Notes under the pieces: generated by a model
Told to the model about the DNA's origin: nothing
The model's database searches: none
Seen by the model: the letters and a program-made list of their open reading frames with translations, nothing else
Program-made: the position numbers and the translations under genes
Origin: Vitis vinifera
Lineage: Eukaryota > Streptophyta > Magnoliopsida > Vitales > Vitaceae
NCBI RefSeq assembly: GCF_030704535.1
Contig: NC_081815.1
Location: 2,247,001-2,311,000, forward strand
DNA: 64,000 bases
Reading direction: 5' to 3'
Shown: piece after piece, positions 48,130-60,809 of the stretch
Layout of the letters: the number at the start of each line of letters is the position of its first letter
How positions within the stretch are numbered: the stretch's first letter is position 1

Positions 48130-48934
48130 AAGCCAGTGGAAAAAGGTATATTCCCGATTCTCTCTATAGGAAAAGTAAAAGCGTAAATTACTGTATTTAG
48201 AAAGTTATTAAATTTATTTTTTAAAGGAAAAAATCTTTTCCTTTCTATTTGTGTCGTGCGTCTTCAATGCATTCAAAATTATTCACTCTCTTCACACGAT
48301 CCCCTTACATTAAAATTGTCGATGATTTTTCATTTCATATTTTGTGTCATGTGTTGTTTTTTGATGCCAAAAAGGTTGTATCATGCTTTCAATTTTTTTT
48401 TTATCATTTAATTATTGAAATTCATTTATAAGTATTTAATTATGGTTGTTGGATCAATATATTAAATAATTTGATTTGAATTGAATTGAATTCTTTATAT
48501 GTTTGATTGTTTCATCTTGTGATTTCACAATCTTTGCATTAATTATTTTATTTCACATATTTTAAAACATAATTATCCTATTTTTAAATTTTTTTATAAT
48601 AATTTATAAATAATGTAATAGAAAGACCGTAAAAAATTTGTTTGGTTTAAAAATAATTATAAAAAATAGTTTTTAAAATCAGTTTTTAAGAATTGTTTTA
48701 TAATTTTTATATAATAAAAATTTAAAATAATTTTAATATAGTATTTTTAAATAATAATTTTTAAAAACTATTTTTTAAAAATCAAGGTTTTAATCTCTTA
48801 TAATTTTAGTAATATTTTTATTACAATATTTAAAAAAAATCACTTTTTTGAAAATAATTTTCAATTATAAAAAAACATTTCCATTTTAACATATGTTTAA
48901 ATCACGGTCAAACCTACTAGAATAATACATCTTT

Positions 48935-48969
<35 letters not shown>

Positions 48970-50589
48970 GACGAAAATCAATAACGCAACTTGGTAGAGG
49001 AAATTAGATAATTATTATTTTATTTATTTATTTATTTCTATAGACCCTTGTAACGTGGAGTGGTTATGATTGGCGGCGTAAACTTGGGGGACAAATCTTT
49101 TTCCACAATCGAAAGTGAAAATTGTATGGAGGTTTGAAATTTCGGTCAGCAAAAAGAAAAGCAGGGGAACAGACTTTTCTCATTTTTCTCGAATCTCTTC
49201 ATAAAAACATGACCATCTGCGGGAGTCGAAATAAATGGGAGACAAAACCGGACTCCAAAACTCTGCGTCCGTCCCTGGTTTTCTTGGCATTCAAGGATGC
49301 CCAATAAAACAATGGCTTCAAACCAGGGAGTGAAAAAACAGTCGACTGCCACCTTCATTGAAAAAGCGACTATAAAAAAAGTAACATGGACCCGCCGATG
49401 GGATCCACGTCCAGACCAAATTCAAAACTCGTTAGTGGTCCCCTCTGTCTGATAAAAATATTTTCATTATGCTCATCCTACGTTTAAATCTGTTAACCCC
49501 ATGCCCCTCCCGCTATGTATTTTATCATTGTGGCAGGCGTGGAAGATGATGTGATACATTACGTACAAGTGTTGTTAAGGTCGTATTCAAGGGCATGGGG
49601 CATGTGTGAGACTGGGTGGCGCTGGTTGACTCCACGTGTTGCGCGACCCACTTTCCAGCGCGGCCGCCTTGTTGGAGAGTTTGGTGATGGGGTCGCGGGG
49701 GTTACGTGACGCGCCAAATGAGAAGAAAAAAAGGAACAATGTTCATGGACCTTGGGAGGATGGAGGGTCTGGAATTTTGTGGATGCGGCGCTTTCAATTA
49801 ATGGTCATCGGTCACGCCTCTTCTGGAAGCCTTCCACATCTTTCTGGGATCCTACCAATATAGTCTACGGTTTTCGAGTAAATAAATGAAACCCATATTT
49901 TCTAGGCAGTTTCTTTCATCAGTTTTAAACTTTTTCCTCTCTCTCTCTCTCTCTTACCTTTCATATCATGTGTTTATGCATAAGCACGTATGGGAACCAC
50001 ACCCGGGCATGCGCTGATCTTGATGTGCTCCTCGCTCCATGTTGCAGCGAAACTGACACAGTGTTACTATTATAATTATTAACATATTTTATGGTATGCA
50101 GCTGATGAAAGTGATTAAAGAAACAAATTTAATAATCATTTAGTTGAGGAAAAGAAATTGTTTTCTGGGGTTGACATCTCTAGGATTCCCCACACTGGTG
50201 TCACAGCTTTAAAGCATCCAAATTTATTGGCTATAATCTATTGAGCCATCATTTTCACACACACTGAACCGATTTCCTTTTCAATGGTGGTCAGCTTGTG
50301 CAGGGACATTCTTGTTTTGATCACTAGATTCTTACCCCCTATAGCGCCTAATTCTGAACAATGGAGCAGGGGGTTCTCTGTAGAAACTACTCTGGGAGAT
50401 CACATTGAATGATTTTGGGATTGTGCACTTGAAGGAAGGGGAAAGTAGGCCTGTTGTTACATGCTAATTAATTTGAGTCTTTGGGGAGCATGTTCATAAT
50501 TACTTAAGATCAGAATCCAAAAAGCAAAAGCAACATAAATGTTCATGAGGCCATTAGCTAGCCCCTTCTGATGGCAGGGAAACCTGTGA
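48130..50589. other. Intergenic spacer between PFK and Nudix genes
   Basis: The left half is AT-rich and contains a (TA)n run at about 48938-48966. Around 49600-49720 the sequence turns GC-rich, with a CCACGTGTT box and CGCGGCCGC. A (CT)n run lies at about 49937-49954. I see no credible gene. The right end likely includes the 3' untranslated region of the Nudix gene. Confidence 0.5.
48938..48966. repeat. (TA)n microsatellite
   Basis: Uninterrupted TA dinucleotides in an AT-rich spacer. Confidence 0.9.
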
Positions 50590-52528
50590 CTAAATTTTTT
50601 CGGGCTCGTTGTAGTACAAGTATGACAGTTTTCTGTCAAGTTTTGAAGTCATCTGATGAGCAATGAATCCATTGTAACGATTGTCGTATTTCGAAATACA
50701 GATGTCGATGACCTTTCTGGACATGTGGTCTTCTTTATAGAATGGCTGGCTTACAAATTCATCAAGAGGCATCCACTAAAGAAGCAGAATAATGCCAGCA
50801 CAATCAGTTGAGAGAAAACAAAGAGAGGAAGACAAAACTGATCAGTCTGTAAAATCAAAGCCTTCAATTACCTTCGCAGCTTGAATCTCCTTCTCATCTA
50901 CTGTGATTTCAAAGGTCAGAGGCTTAAGCATGCAGACAAAGAGCAAGTCTGATTGCTCGAATGCCACGAGGTGGGCATGTCTATTAGGTTGCACCAAAGA
51001 AAGACAAAGATAAGTAAGTTATAGCCAAATCTAATATTGGTTTGCTAATGCCCCGGATTGTTTTCTTCATGGAAAGATGTATAATTTATTCTCTTTGATT
51101 TTCAGAAACTATTTTCAGGAAAATGGCCAGTGCTCACCTGAAAGCAACCATTTCCAAGAAAATTGTGTCAATCTGCAAAGAAAAAGAAGAGAGAAGGGCA
51201 TCTCATAAGAAATCAAACACTAACAATAAAGTTGAATAGTAACAGCAACAACAACATGGGGAGATTAATATATTCTTACTCCAGTTTCTTCTTTAACTTC
51301 TCTTACAGCTCCAGAGAATATTTCTTCAGACTGACATGAACCAAAAGTAAGAATCCTTTATTATTCCTATCAAGGAGATGCAGAACAGCAGAGGAAATAT
51401 TAATCATCAAGAACCGAAAATGAATACCTTGTTAATATAACCAGTAGGTAACTTCCACACCCCAGAGCAGCTACATGGACATTTTTCTTTCACCACAAGG
51501 ACCTAAATACACTCAAATTGTAATGTGGAGCTCTAAAATTGTAGAAAGCCGCAGGGAAAAAGATTTAGGACCATAAATATGAGTACCTCTCTTTTATGGT
51601 TCATCACGAATCCTCCTATGCCAATTTGATGTGAAGGGCTAGCTGGGAGCAAGCAGGGCTCATTAGGAAGCCAGTATGTTAACATGACATACCCGGGTTC
51701 AGCATGATGGAAGTTGAAGCCCTCCTAGAACCCAAGAACCCCAGAGTTAAAGCAATTTTTCTTTTAGGCTAGTGAATAGATGAATTCCAGAAGATCGTAT
51801 CAGCAAAGTGATTCATAATATGCCATTGAAGTTACATTCAAATGAAGTAGGTAACCATTACCTGAATTGCTATTGGAACAAGGTCAGCTTGCTCTAGCAG
51901 AATCTTGAGCCATATTCCCCTTTTCCCCTGCATTGTCAATTAAATCAGTTATCAATTTTCAGAAGCTTGTCTCTACTTTATAAAAACTTAGTAGTTAGTA
52001 TGATTTGCTGATTTGAGTGTGTTTATTGCAGATTAGGTGTTGCTTTGTCTCGTGCCTTTAACTCCCAGTTGGACATAGAAGCCCGAAGGGCAGATGCAAA
52101 AGCATTTGCACTTGAGGGTAAGTTCTCTGGGTTGATAACAACCCCGTCGTACTCATCCTCCCATGCATCAAGAAATTCGACGGGAACGCTTGGTGATGAT
52201 ATATGGGGAGATAAAACTTGTATCCCTTTTCTCCTGAGCACATAGCCACCTCTTAGAGATGGAATGGAGGAGGAATTCGGCTCAGAACTATTAACTTCTA
52301 AAGGAAGTGTCTTCCTCCAGAAACCTGTGGATAACAGAATGAGAGTTTATTCACAGTTGTCTATTGCTTTCATAAAAAGAGAAGTAAACAAAGGGACTAG
52401 GACAAAATGATCCTACCCCTTGACAATCCCTGGAAACTGCAACTCTCTCTCCATGAAACTCTAGGCTTCTCTGAATAACTCTGGCAATATAAACCAGAGA
52501 AATGCCAGCCCTTCACTGCTGCTTCCAT
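50590..52528 (-). CDS. NUDT8: Nudix hydrolase, NUDT8-like
   Basis: Nine exons on the minus strand: 52417-52528, 52056-52324, 51862-51927, 51587-51724, 51428-51502, 51280-51330, 51138-51172, 50872-50980, 50590-50775. They encode 346 residues. The Nudix box runs from Gly216 to Ile238: G-Y-I-N-K-S-E at its start and R-E-V-K-E-E-T-G-I at its end, so every metal-binding Glu of the G-x5-E-x7-R-E-U-x-E-E-x-G-U pattern is present. Upstream, F-L-D-A-W-E-D-E-Y and F-H-H-A-E-P-G-Y-V-M-L-T-Y-W belong to the plant NUDT2/6/8/10 group. The extra N-terminus before residue 85 suggests an organelle leader and favours NUDT8. The group hydrolyses nucleoside diphosphates linked to other groups; I cannot fix the substrate. 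Intron 51928-52055 uses a GC donor. The start is the first ATG in frame (52526-52528). Confidence 0.92.
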
Positions 52529-53613
52529 GGCCACTGTTCAAGGAAATTATGATGGATCGGAATTCTCATTGCATATGCTATTAATATTGCTCATGAGGGA
52601 CGCTCATGGGCCTGCAGAAGGAAAGGTGTGAATATTACAGAGAATAGCATCCTGAAAGACAAGTAGGATGAAAGGGATGTCAGTTCAAATTTTAACTAAT
52701 GATAATAAAGCTTGCTAATGTCTAATGCAGATCGTTAAAGCGCTGACACTAATCATCTCATACTCTTTTATAGAGACAAACTTAAAAGTTATGATAAATC
52801 GCTCTGAATGAATGGGTGCAACTAGTCCTTCCACTACTACTGTCAGTATACTCATCCATATTCGTGTACAGAAGGGATGGGAATATGCTCCCCATTTCAG
52901 CAATTTTTAGACTTTATGCTTAATCTATTTCAAACCCGTACTTTGTTAGGAACATTAACATTTTGGACCCCAACATTCTACTTTTTGAAAACAGAGGATT
53001 ATAGCTTATCATCCACTTGCTTCATATATGGAAGTGATCTTATTCTTCTGTTGCTGGACCATTCTCCCCACTTGTATGCTGGTCTCAGCAGTAGAAGCAT
53101 CTGGGGTAATCTTGTCTTTGTTTTTAGTTCAAATTTGGGGAAATTGGTAAGCTTAGCTGACTCTATGCTTGGAGAACATATAGAGAGATTTCATGATATT
53201 CCAATTAACGAAAGGAATGCCGAATCATTTGAACAAGAAGCAATGTTCTATTCCGTACTCTTGCATTAGCCACAAGGTGCTTACGTTACTACTCCAAATG
53301 GATGGCTGGAATGGGATTAGATGATCTATGGAATCCAAGACACAAAGAACATGAGGTGCTCATCTATGGAATTGTGACTCGGCATTTATGCCATGTGTGA
53401 GTGTATTGCAAGAAACGCTTCGACATGCCCGCTTGAATTAATAAAGAATATATATTTATGGTTAAAATTCTAGAACCCACCTAGGCCAAGGCCATTCAAT
53501 CAATCTTAACATGCTCACTTCAGAATTATTTTTTTTTCTTACTACTTTTTTAGTAAACCTAATTATTTTTTTATATAAATAAGTTATAATTATACACTTC
53601 CGTACAGTTATTA
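52529..53613. other. Upstream region of the Nudix gene
   Basis: This holds the promoter and 5' leader of the Nudix gene. A 130-codon plus-strand frame at 52877-53269 lies here, but nothing in it resembles a known family. Confidence 0.4.
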
Positions 53614-54840
53614 TGTTAGAATCATTATATTTCTTTTTAGCACTGAGGGTAAATTAGTCATTTTTTATTTCAAATTAACCTTTTTCTTTTATATTTCTTT
53701 TGATTGTAATTTAAACTATATTTGTGTTACAACTATTTTTTTTAGCCGATCATAGTAAGGAATCCTAAACTTTTTTTTCCCCTTTTTTGTATATGATTCT
53801 TTTGAATCTCACATGATATCAAAGGAAGATTGATTTTAATGAACCTTTTAATTCGGGATCTCATTAAAGAGGGTTTAATCCCATACACAACTTTTGCCTT
53901 GAAATTTTTTTTCATTGTGTTTCATCATAGAATTTCACCATGAGTGTGTCAATTTCTTCTTCTAATGGTAACCTATTGTTAGACCCTACTTCATATCGAA
54001 CTATTGTTGGTGGCTTGGTCTATCTCACTAGTACATTTTTGGGCATTGCTTATGTTATTCACATTATTTGTTAATTGTTGTCTCTTCTACTATACTTTAT
54101 TAGACTATTGGTTTTATATTATGAAAGTATTTTCAAGACACTCTATTTCAAAGTCTTTTACTTCTGTCCACTTCCTTTTTGGAGATGCATGCATATTCTA
54201 ATGTTGATTGGGTCAATGATCTAAAAGATCATAAGTCTATCACAAAATTTTGTATATTTTTTGGGGGAATTCTCTTATTTCTTAGAAAAGCAAAAAATAA
54301 ACTATTATTTATTGATCTTTTACAAAAGCTAAGTATTGTATTATGACATCTACCATTAATGAGATGATTTGGTTACACTAGTTACTTGTCTTGTTGAGAC
54401 GAGAGTTTCTCTTTCTTATGATAACAGGTTGCATACAACTCTATCTTTTATGAAATAACTAAGCATATTGATACTCTTATTTTGTTTTTTGTTTCTTTTT
54501 TCCTATAGATTGCAGACTTGTTTATCAAGTCATATCTGCTTTTGTTTTTTCAGCTTTTGGTTGGCAAGCTCTTAATGCTTCTTGTAGGCGCATAATGAGT
54601 TTACGAGGATGTTAGAGTTATTTATTCCTTATATTAAAATTATTGTATTTTTTCAAGAGCAAGGTAAATTAGTCATTCTATCTTTTATTTCAAATTAATC
54701 ATTTTTTTTTATTTCTTTTCTTTATAAATCTATTTAAACTCTATTTGTACTATACCTAATTTTCAAGTAATTATAATAAGAAAACCTAGAATTGTTTTTC
54801 TCTTTTTAAATTATTTGAAAAATATATTTTAAAAAAAACA
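53614..54840 (+). mobile_element. Decayed, internally deleted Copia element
   Basis: A left LTR (53614-53813) starts TGTTAGA and ends CTCACA. It is followed by TGATATCAAAGG, a degraded initiator-Met primer site. The right LTR starts at 54610 with TGTTAGAG and runs to about 54840. The two LTRs share GGTAAATTAGTCATT, TTTATTTCAAATTAA and TTTAAACT. Between them, plus-strand frames give D-P-T-S-Y-R-T-I-V-G-G-L-V-Y-L-T (near 53990), A-D-W-V-N-D (near 54205) and A-D-L-F-I-K-S (near 54515). These are the end of reverse transcriptase and the RNase H of Copia. Stops and frame changes are frequent, and gag, protease and integrase are gone. The exact right end is uncertain. Confidence 0.75.
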
Positions 54841-55120
54841 TAATGTATAAATATTTTTATTTTGTAAAAAATATCGTCATACTACTTTCAAACTTATCTA
54901 AAAATTGAAATAAAAATATTTCAAAACATGTGAACATTTTCAGTGATACAAACTTTGGGTTGCATGGCCGTATAACCATTCTAGTAAAAGAATATCACAT
55001 CATATGGTTGGGTCAAGGTCAGAAGGTGCCACGAGTCACCAAGTTGGACGGCTGAGATCCTATCTTCCCAAACATCAAACGGCTCACACCTGATTGCTGA
55101 TGAAAACTGCTGAGATTTGA

Positions 55121-55126
55121 CACGTG
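55121..55126. promoter_or_regulatory. G-box in the MPP-alpha upstream region
   Basis: CACGTG in the context GACACGTGTT lies about 115 bp upstream of the start codon. It is a common plant promoter element; function is inferred. Confidence 0.4.
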
Positions 55127-55216
55127 TTCGGGTTTCATTCCCAAAGGACGCAGCCATCGTTCTCTTTCGTAGCTGATCTCCAAGTCTCCCACAACCTCGG
55201 CCCAGTGGATTCTTTC

Positions 55217-55224
55217 TAGGGTTT
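55217..55224. promoter_or_regulatory. Telo-box-like element (TAGGGTTT)
   Basis: TAGGGTTT lies about 18 bp before the ATG. The reverse complement AAACCCTA is the telo-box common in promoters and 5' leaders of plant translation and mitochondrial genes. Confidence 0.45.
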
Positions 55225-55241
55225 CACAGTGTTCGATCGAC

Positions 55242-58200
55242 ATGTACAGAACCGCAGCTTCGCGTGTTAGGGCACTCAAGGTCAGCACCATTCTGAATCT
55301 TCCCTCTTTGATTTTTGATATCGTAACTACAATCTGTCTAGTTTTTAGATCTGATCGTAGTTCAGTGGTGATTTTTTGGGTGATTGATATGTTATTGGAT
55401 GTGGCTCCGTTTGGCTGTTGGGAAAATGTAGGAAAAGAAAATGAAATTTACGGATATTGATGATTTTTCTTCTTTCTTCTTTTATTATTATTTTTAAATA
55501 ATATCCTCCACCAACTGAGGTTGATGAAATTATTTGGCTTGGCCGAATTGAAATCTTCATACAATAGAGAACATAGGTGCCAACAACTGGGCATTTTCTT
55601 TTCTTTTCTCTAGAGTTGGATGAAGGAATTTCTTTGGTCGTCTGGAATTTGAACCTATAATTCGAATTCGCTGTTTGGTTGATTTTTGCACCAAGTGACT
55701 TGAGGAACCCAAATCCACAAAAGAACTGTTCTACAATTAAAAAAAAGGAGAAATTGTGTTCCAGTGTGTTCTAACTGTAGGTGAAATATGGTCTCGGGCA
55801 ACCAGGCAACCAAATGTCGCTGGATTAGATGGTTTGGGTGCCTTCTGCATCAACCCAAGAATTTAGACTTACTTGGAATGCTAGAAGATTGGTTTTTGTG
55901 GCTATTTAGATTGTGTAACAATCTCAAAAGGGATAATTAAAGAACTGATAGCCATTTCATGGTGTGCCATTGTGGTGTCTTGGTTATGTTGCGCTCTTAT
56001 CTTCTCTTTTAAGCTGTAATTCAGTAGCACAGAATTATATGCATGTTTTACGATTAGTCTGACATAGTGTGGATGTGGCATGCCCCGGTATCAAAAAATG
56101 GGATTAGGGCCGTGCAGGCAGTAGGGCCCTTATCAGATTTGCAAGTTCAAGTGCTGTTGCCACAAGCTCATCATCTTCTGGAGGTTTATTTAGCTGGCTG
56201 ATCGGAGACAAGTCCAAGACACTGCCTCCTCTTGACTTCCCACTTCCCAATGTTGCTCTCCCACCTGCACTGCCTGACTATGTTGAGCCCAGTAAGGTTA
56301 AGATAACAACTATTTCCAATGGTGTCAAAATAGCCTCAGAAACATCAGCTGTAAGTGTGGCTACCTTTATAAAATCAATGCCTCTCTGTTATTCCTACTT
56401 GTGAAGGATATTAAGTTTATGTTGTACTGACAAACCTGCTGTTGATTGGCTTTCTGGAGCAGAATCCTGCTGCCTCAATAGGGTTATATGTTGACTGTGG
56501 ATCAATATATGAGACACCAATCTCATTTGGAGCCACACACCTTCTTGAGCGTATGGCCTTCAAGAGCACAATAAACAGGAGCTACCTACGCGTTATACGA
56601 GAAGTGGAGGCAATTGGTGGCAATGTGACAGCATCAGCCTCTCGGGAACAGATGGGGTACACCTTTGATGCTCTCAAAACTTATGTTCCTGAAATGGTAG
56701 AGCTTCTTATTGATTCTGTGAGGAACCCCGCATTCCTTGACTGGGAGGTCAGTGAACAGGTAAGATATCACCATGATTGTCGACTATCAGTTTTCATGCT
56801 TGCAGATGCTTGTATTGAAGCTGCATTCTGCCTTCTGTAGCTTGAAAAGGTGAAAGCTGAGATTGGAGAAGCTTCCAACAATCCTCAAGGCTTGCTTTTG
56901 GAGGCGCTTCACTCAGCTGGATATTCTGGGGCTTTGGCAAATCCTCTTTTAGCTCCAGAATCTGCAATAAACAGATTAGACAGCACAATTTTGGAGGAGT
57001 TTGTTGCTGTAAGTTGTAAAGAATGTATTAGACCAATTTGTTTTGCAAACCATATTACTTTACAGTGTCCATTTTTCTGGATCTTTTGTGTTCTTAAGCG
57101 GTGGATTGGCTTGGGCATTTCAGTTAAATTATACTGCTCCTCGGATGGTACTTGCGGCTTCTGGGGTTGAACATGAGGAACTGTTATCTGTTGCAGAACC
57201 ACTTCTCTCTGACCTACCCAGTGTTCCTCGTCCTGAGGAACCTAAATCTGTGTATGTTGGAGGTGATTATCGCTGTCAAGCTGACTCAGGGGTGTGTATA
57301 ATAAATGTTCTGTTTAAAAATATTCTTTGTTCAATGTGCATTACCAATTAATAACTGTTATTTCTTTCTTATATGCCAGAAAACACATTTTGCTCTGGCC
57401 TTTGAAGTTCCCGGTGGTTGGCATAAGGAGAAGGAAGCAATGACTTTGACAGTTCTTCAGGTATTGGATTTTTATTTCAGGTTCCTATGGTGAATCAATG
57501 TGCTTGAAATAATTTCTTGTTCTTTCTAGCATTATTTACAAAATGTGGTTAGAATTGCATTCTTTCCAGGTCCCTTAGCTTTCAAATATGTCACTCCTGT
57601 TCTTATTTGGTGCCAAGTTAGGAAGTAATAATAAGTCCCACTTTCTGCAGATGCTAATGGGAGGAGGTGGATCTTTCTCTGCTGGTGGTCCTGGAAAAGG
57701 GATGTACTCACGACTATGTAAGTTTCTCAGATACACACGTGTGCATTCAGAGTTTTAAGTTGAGGTTGAGATACATGCAACACATTTTGCATACTTGTGC
57801 ATTCAGTATTGCATATGTACATAAGTTATTAGTTAAAACATACAGTACACAGTATGTATATCACATGCTTATCATACAACGATATCACTGGCATCAATTC
57901 TCTTTTCTACTCATTCTCATTTTGTATTTTAAGTTATTACTGGTTTTATGACTTTGACATTTGAATACTTTAACCAATGACAAGCAGATCTTCGTGTCTT
58001 GAACACATATCCACAAATTCAGTCATTCTCTGCATTCAACAGTATCTACAATAATACCGGCTTATTTGGAATTCAAGCTACCACTGTAAGCCAGCTCTTT
58101 GAACTTTCAGTTATTGGGATAGATATGAAAATATTTATCTTATACACCCAAAATGTAATTTCTGATGTATGTTTCCTATAATTTCACGTGATCACATTCT

Positions 58201-60809
58201 TTATCTGTATGAGTTGCCTAACTTTTCCTGCACATGCTCTCTAGTTGTCATATTAATTTTTTTGGCATTTTCATTTTTTTTTTGGCATTGTTAATATAAT
58301 TATTATTGATGCATTCTATTGAAGTGACTTATCAATTCCTTCAACTAGTTTTATGTTGATTTTTTTGTCTAGTTGATCATGTTGTATTCTGTTTCTAGTA
58401 TTTGCATGAATTTCAGTTTTTCATTTTTATCCTTTGCATTGCTGGTAGAAATGCCGTTGATATTTGATGCGGTACATGAAAGTGAAAGAGAAATGATGGG
58501 ATTCTATGAATCACCCCAGAAACCTTAAACTTCATACCTAGGTTCAGCTTGCATCACATAAACAAGAAAACATTGAAAGCTGGCAAGTTTTGTGTTTTTC
58601 ATTCATTGATTTTTTAGAAGATACACTAATCAGCATTACTTGGAACTAATCACAGTAATAATAAAGCTAGGAAATCAACCTTACTTGAACTAAATAAAAT
58701 TAAAAGACTTTTGAAAATGTAAAACGTTAATTACTTTGAAACCCTTTGTCTAGGCTTATAAAAAAATTCTGGGCTGAAATCCACATTGAATTATATGAAA
58801 TTACAACTGAAAAGGGTGTATCGTTGGAGAAGATTGTCATGATACATTTGCTACCTTTTGTACTACAATGATGCCATAATAATTCTTCCCAACAACCCCT
58901 CAACAGCCAACCTGTACACCTTTTTTTCCTTCTATGCATGGAAAAAAATTCACTTGGCATGGCTGGTCTTTAGGTATAGGACAGTAATTACTTTAGACAA
59001 TGGAATAAATGTGCATGTATTTGGTAACTTATTTTTTTGGTGAGTCTTGTATTTTTATAACCTCTCTTAACTGATATTTCTCATGTTTTTGGATTCAGGG
59101 CTCTGATTTTGTATCAAAAGCCATTGATATAGCAGCTAAAGAACTGGTTGCAGTTGCAACACCTGGACAAGGTTTGCTCCAAAAGCTGGTATTTTTTCTT
59201 GATGGGAACTTGCTTAAAAGGATTTTACTGACATTATTTGCTCATTCCCCCCTCTTCTCTCCTCTTCCATTTCTTTCTGGCTGAAAGTTGACCAAGTACA
59301 GCTAGATCGTGCCAAACAGACCACGAAGACTGCTGTTCTGATGAACTTGGAATCTAGAGTAACCATTTTCTTGAAATTCGTCCCTTTTTTATTTTATTTG
59401 AATTTGAAACATTGTTTAGGGCTGCATTTTTTTGCAACTGGTATCATTTTTGTATGAGCTCATGATGAAGGTTTATCTTGCAGATGGTTGCATCAGAAGA
59501 TATAGGTAGACAAATCTTGACATATGGAGAGAGGTATGGTCTGAGTGGTTGGTTTTCTTCAGTGACTTTTGAACTAAATTTACCCTAACAGTAAGGGACG
59601 AGGCTCTCATCCTTTGTTTTCTTATATGCTTCTATTGAGAGACCAATCATGCATTTACCCTTTATACCTTTACATATGAACCAAATTAGTGTTTTGGATG
59701 TTGAATTAATGCATGCTTATTTTGTACTAGGAGAAAGAATTGTGAACTAATGATGAATATCTTTAACCAAGCGGCATGTTCTGCCCTTAATGCCTTTGCA
59801 GATCCATATTTAAACAATTCACTTTCATAGTAAAAAACAAGCATGTCTTTAATTAGCATTCAGGGCCACTGTAATTTTGGTTTCATATGTTACAACTGAA
59901 AGGCTAGCTACCTATATTCAAACATAGTTGGAATACAAATAGATGCAGAAACAAACAAATACAGTTTGCTTCTTCTCCTGGAGGGTTCCAAACAACCACT
60001 CTTATTTTTAGCGGTCTATCTGAAGGTTCTATAATAGCTGAACTTTACAATTCAGTAATAGTGGAAAAGTGCTGAGGGGCCAGCCAATTTGACCTTATTA
60101 TAACCGAATTAATGAATTCCCATTACTTGAAGAAAAAGATAACTGAACTTGTGAACCCCACATAGAGGTCCAAACCCTGATCAGGTCTTTGGTTCTCCAT
60201 AATTTAATGTGGGTTCCACATTCATTGGTCCCTGCAACATGAAGTTAATTATGTTCTTGACAACATCAGCTTCTTTCAAACTGTCAGTCATTCAATAAAT
60301 CCATTCTCAATGAGTGGTGAGATTCAAGTGGACATATGACTGGGGGTTCTGCTGTCCTTTAAAAGGCCTCTCAAACTCTGTCCCGTTCTTGATCAGCATT
60401 GTACAGAATCAGTTGATTTCCATTGTAGCCTTTGCTAAATGAACCACCTAGTTTGGACACCTTTTTGCATTCTTGCTGGTGCATTGGCATTCCCAGTATT
60501 CTAGAATGTACTTCTTAATATTAATTGAAACTCTTGTCACTTTAGGAAACCTGTGGATCATTTCTTGAAGGCTGTGGATGAGGTTACTTTGAAGGATATT
60601 GCTTCCATCACCCAGAAGCTTCTTTCTTCCCCTCTCACAATGGCATCGTACGGAGATGGTAACTTTTCTATTTCCTGGAAACCCTTAACTGTTTTATGTT
60701 TCATTAGCATGTTGTGGTGACCTTTTCTCTTCTTAATCGTTGCATTTGTTTCCCAGTTATTTTTGTACCAAGCTACGAAAATGTAAGCAGCAAGTTCCAA
60801 TCAAAGTGA
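55242..60809 (+). CDS. MPPalpha: Mitochondrial processing peptidase subunit alpha
   Basis: Thirteen exons: 55242-55280, 56108-56350, 56463-56759, 56841-57008, 57124-57291, 57380-57460, 57651-57717, 57988-58085, 59099-59171, 59288-59358, 59484-59533, 60546-60658, 60757-60809. Phase holds at every junction and the protein is 506 residues, normal for plants. The first 35 residues are rich in Arg, Ala and Ser ([10 protein letters not shown]), as in a mitochondrial presequence. H120-L-L-E-R occupies the place of the H-x-x-E-H zinc motif; the alpha subunit lacks this site and the beta subunit holds it. The glycine-rich loop [12 protein letters not shown] (about residues 336-347) grips the substrate presequence. 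With the beta subunit it cleaves presequences, and in plants both are core proteins of the cytochrome bc1 complex. The exon 2 acceptor is the AG at 56106-56107; two later AGs break the frame. Confidence 0.96.

Noticed and set aside
49515-49709. GC-rich patch with a 64-codon plus-strand frame
   Set aside because: There is no family similarity and no neighbouring exon. The G-box and CpG-rich composition suit a regulatory patch better, and even that is unproven.
52877-53269. Plus-strand open frame of 130 codons upstream of the Nudix gene
   Set aside because: There is no recognisable motif, family or signal peptide, and it overlaps the likely Nudix promoter. Chance frames of this size occur in plant spacers.
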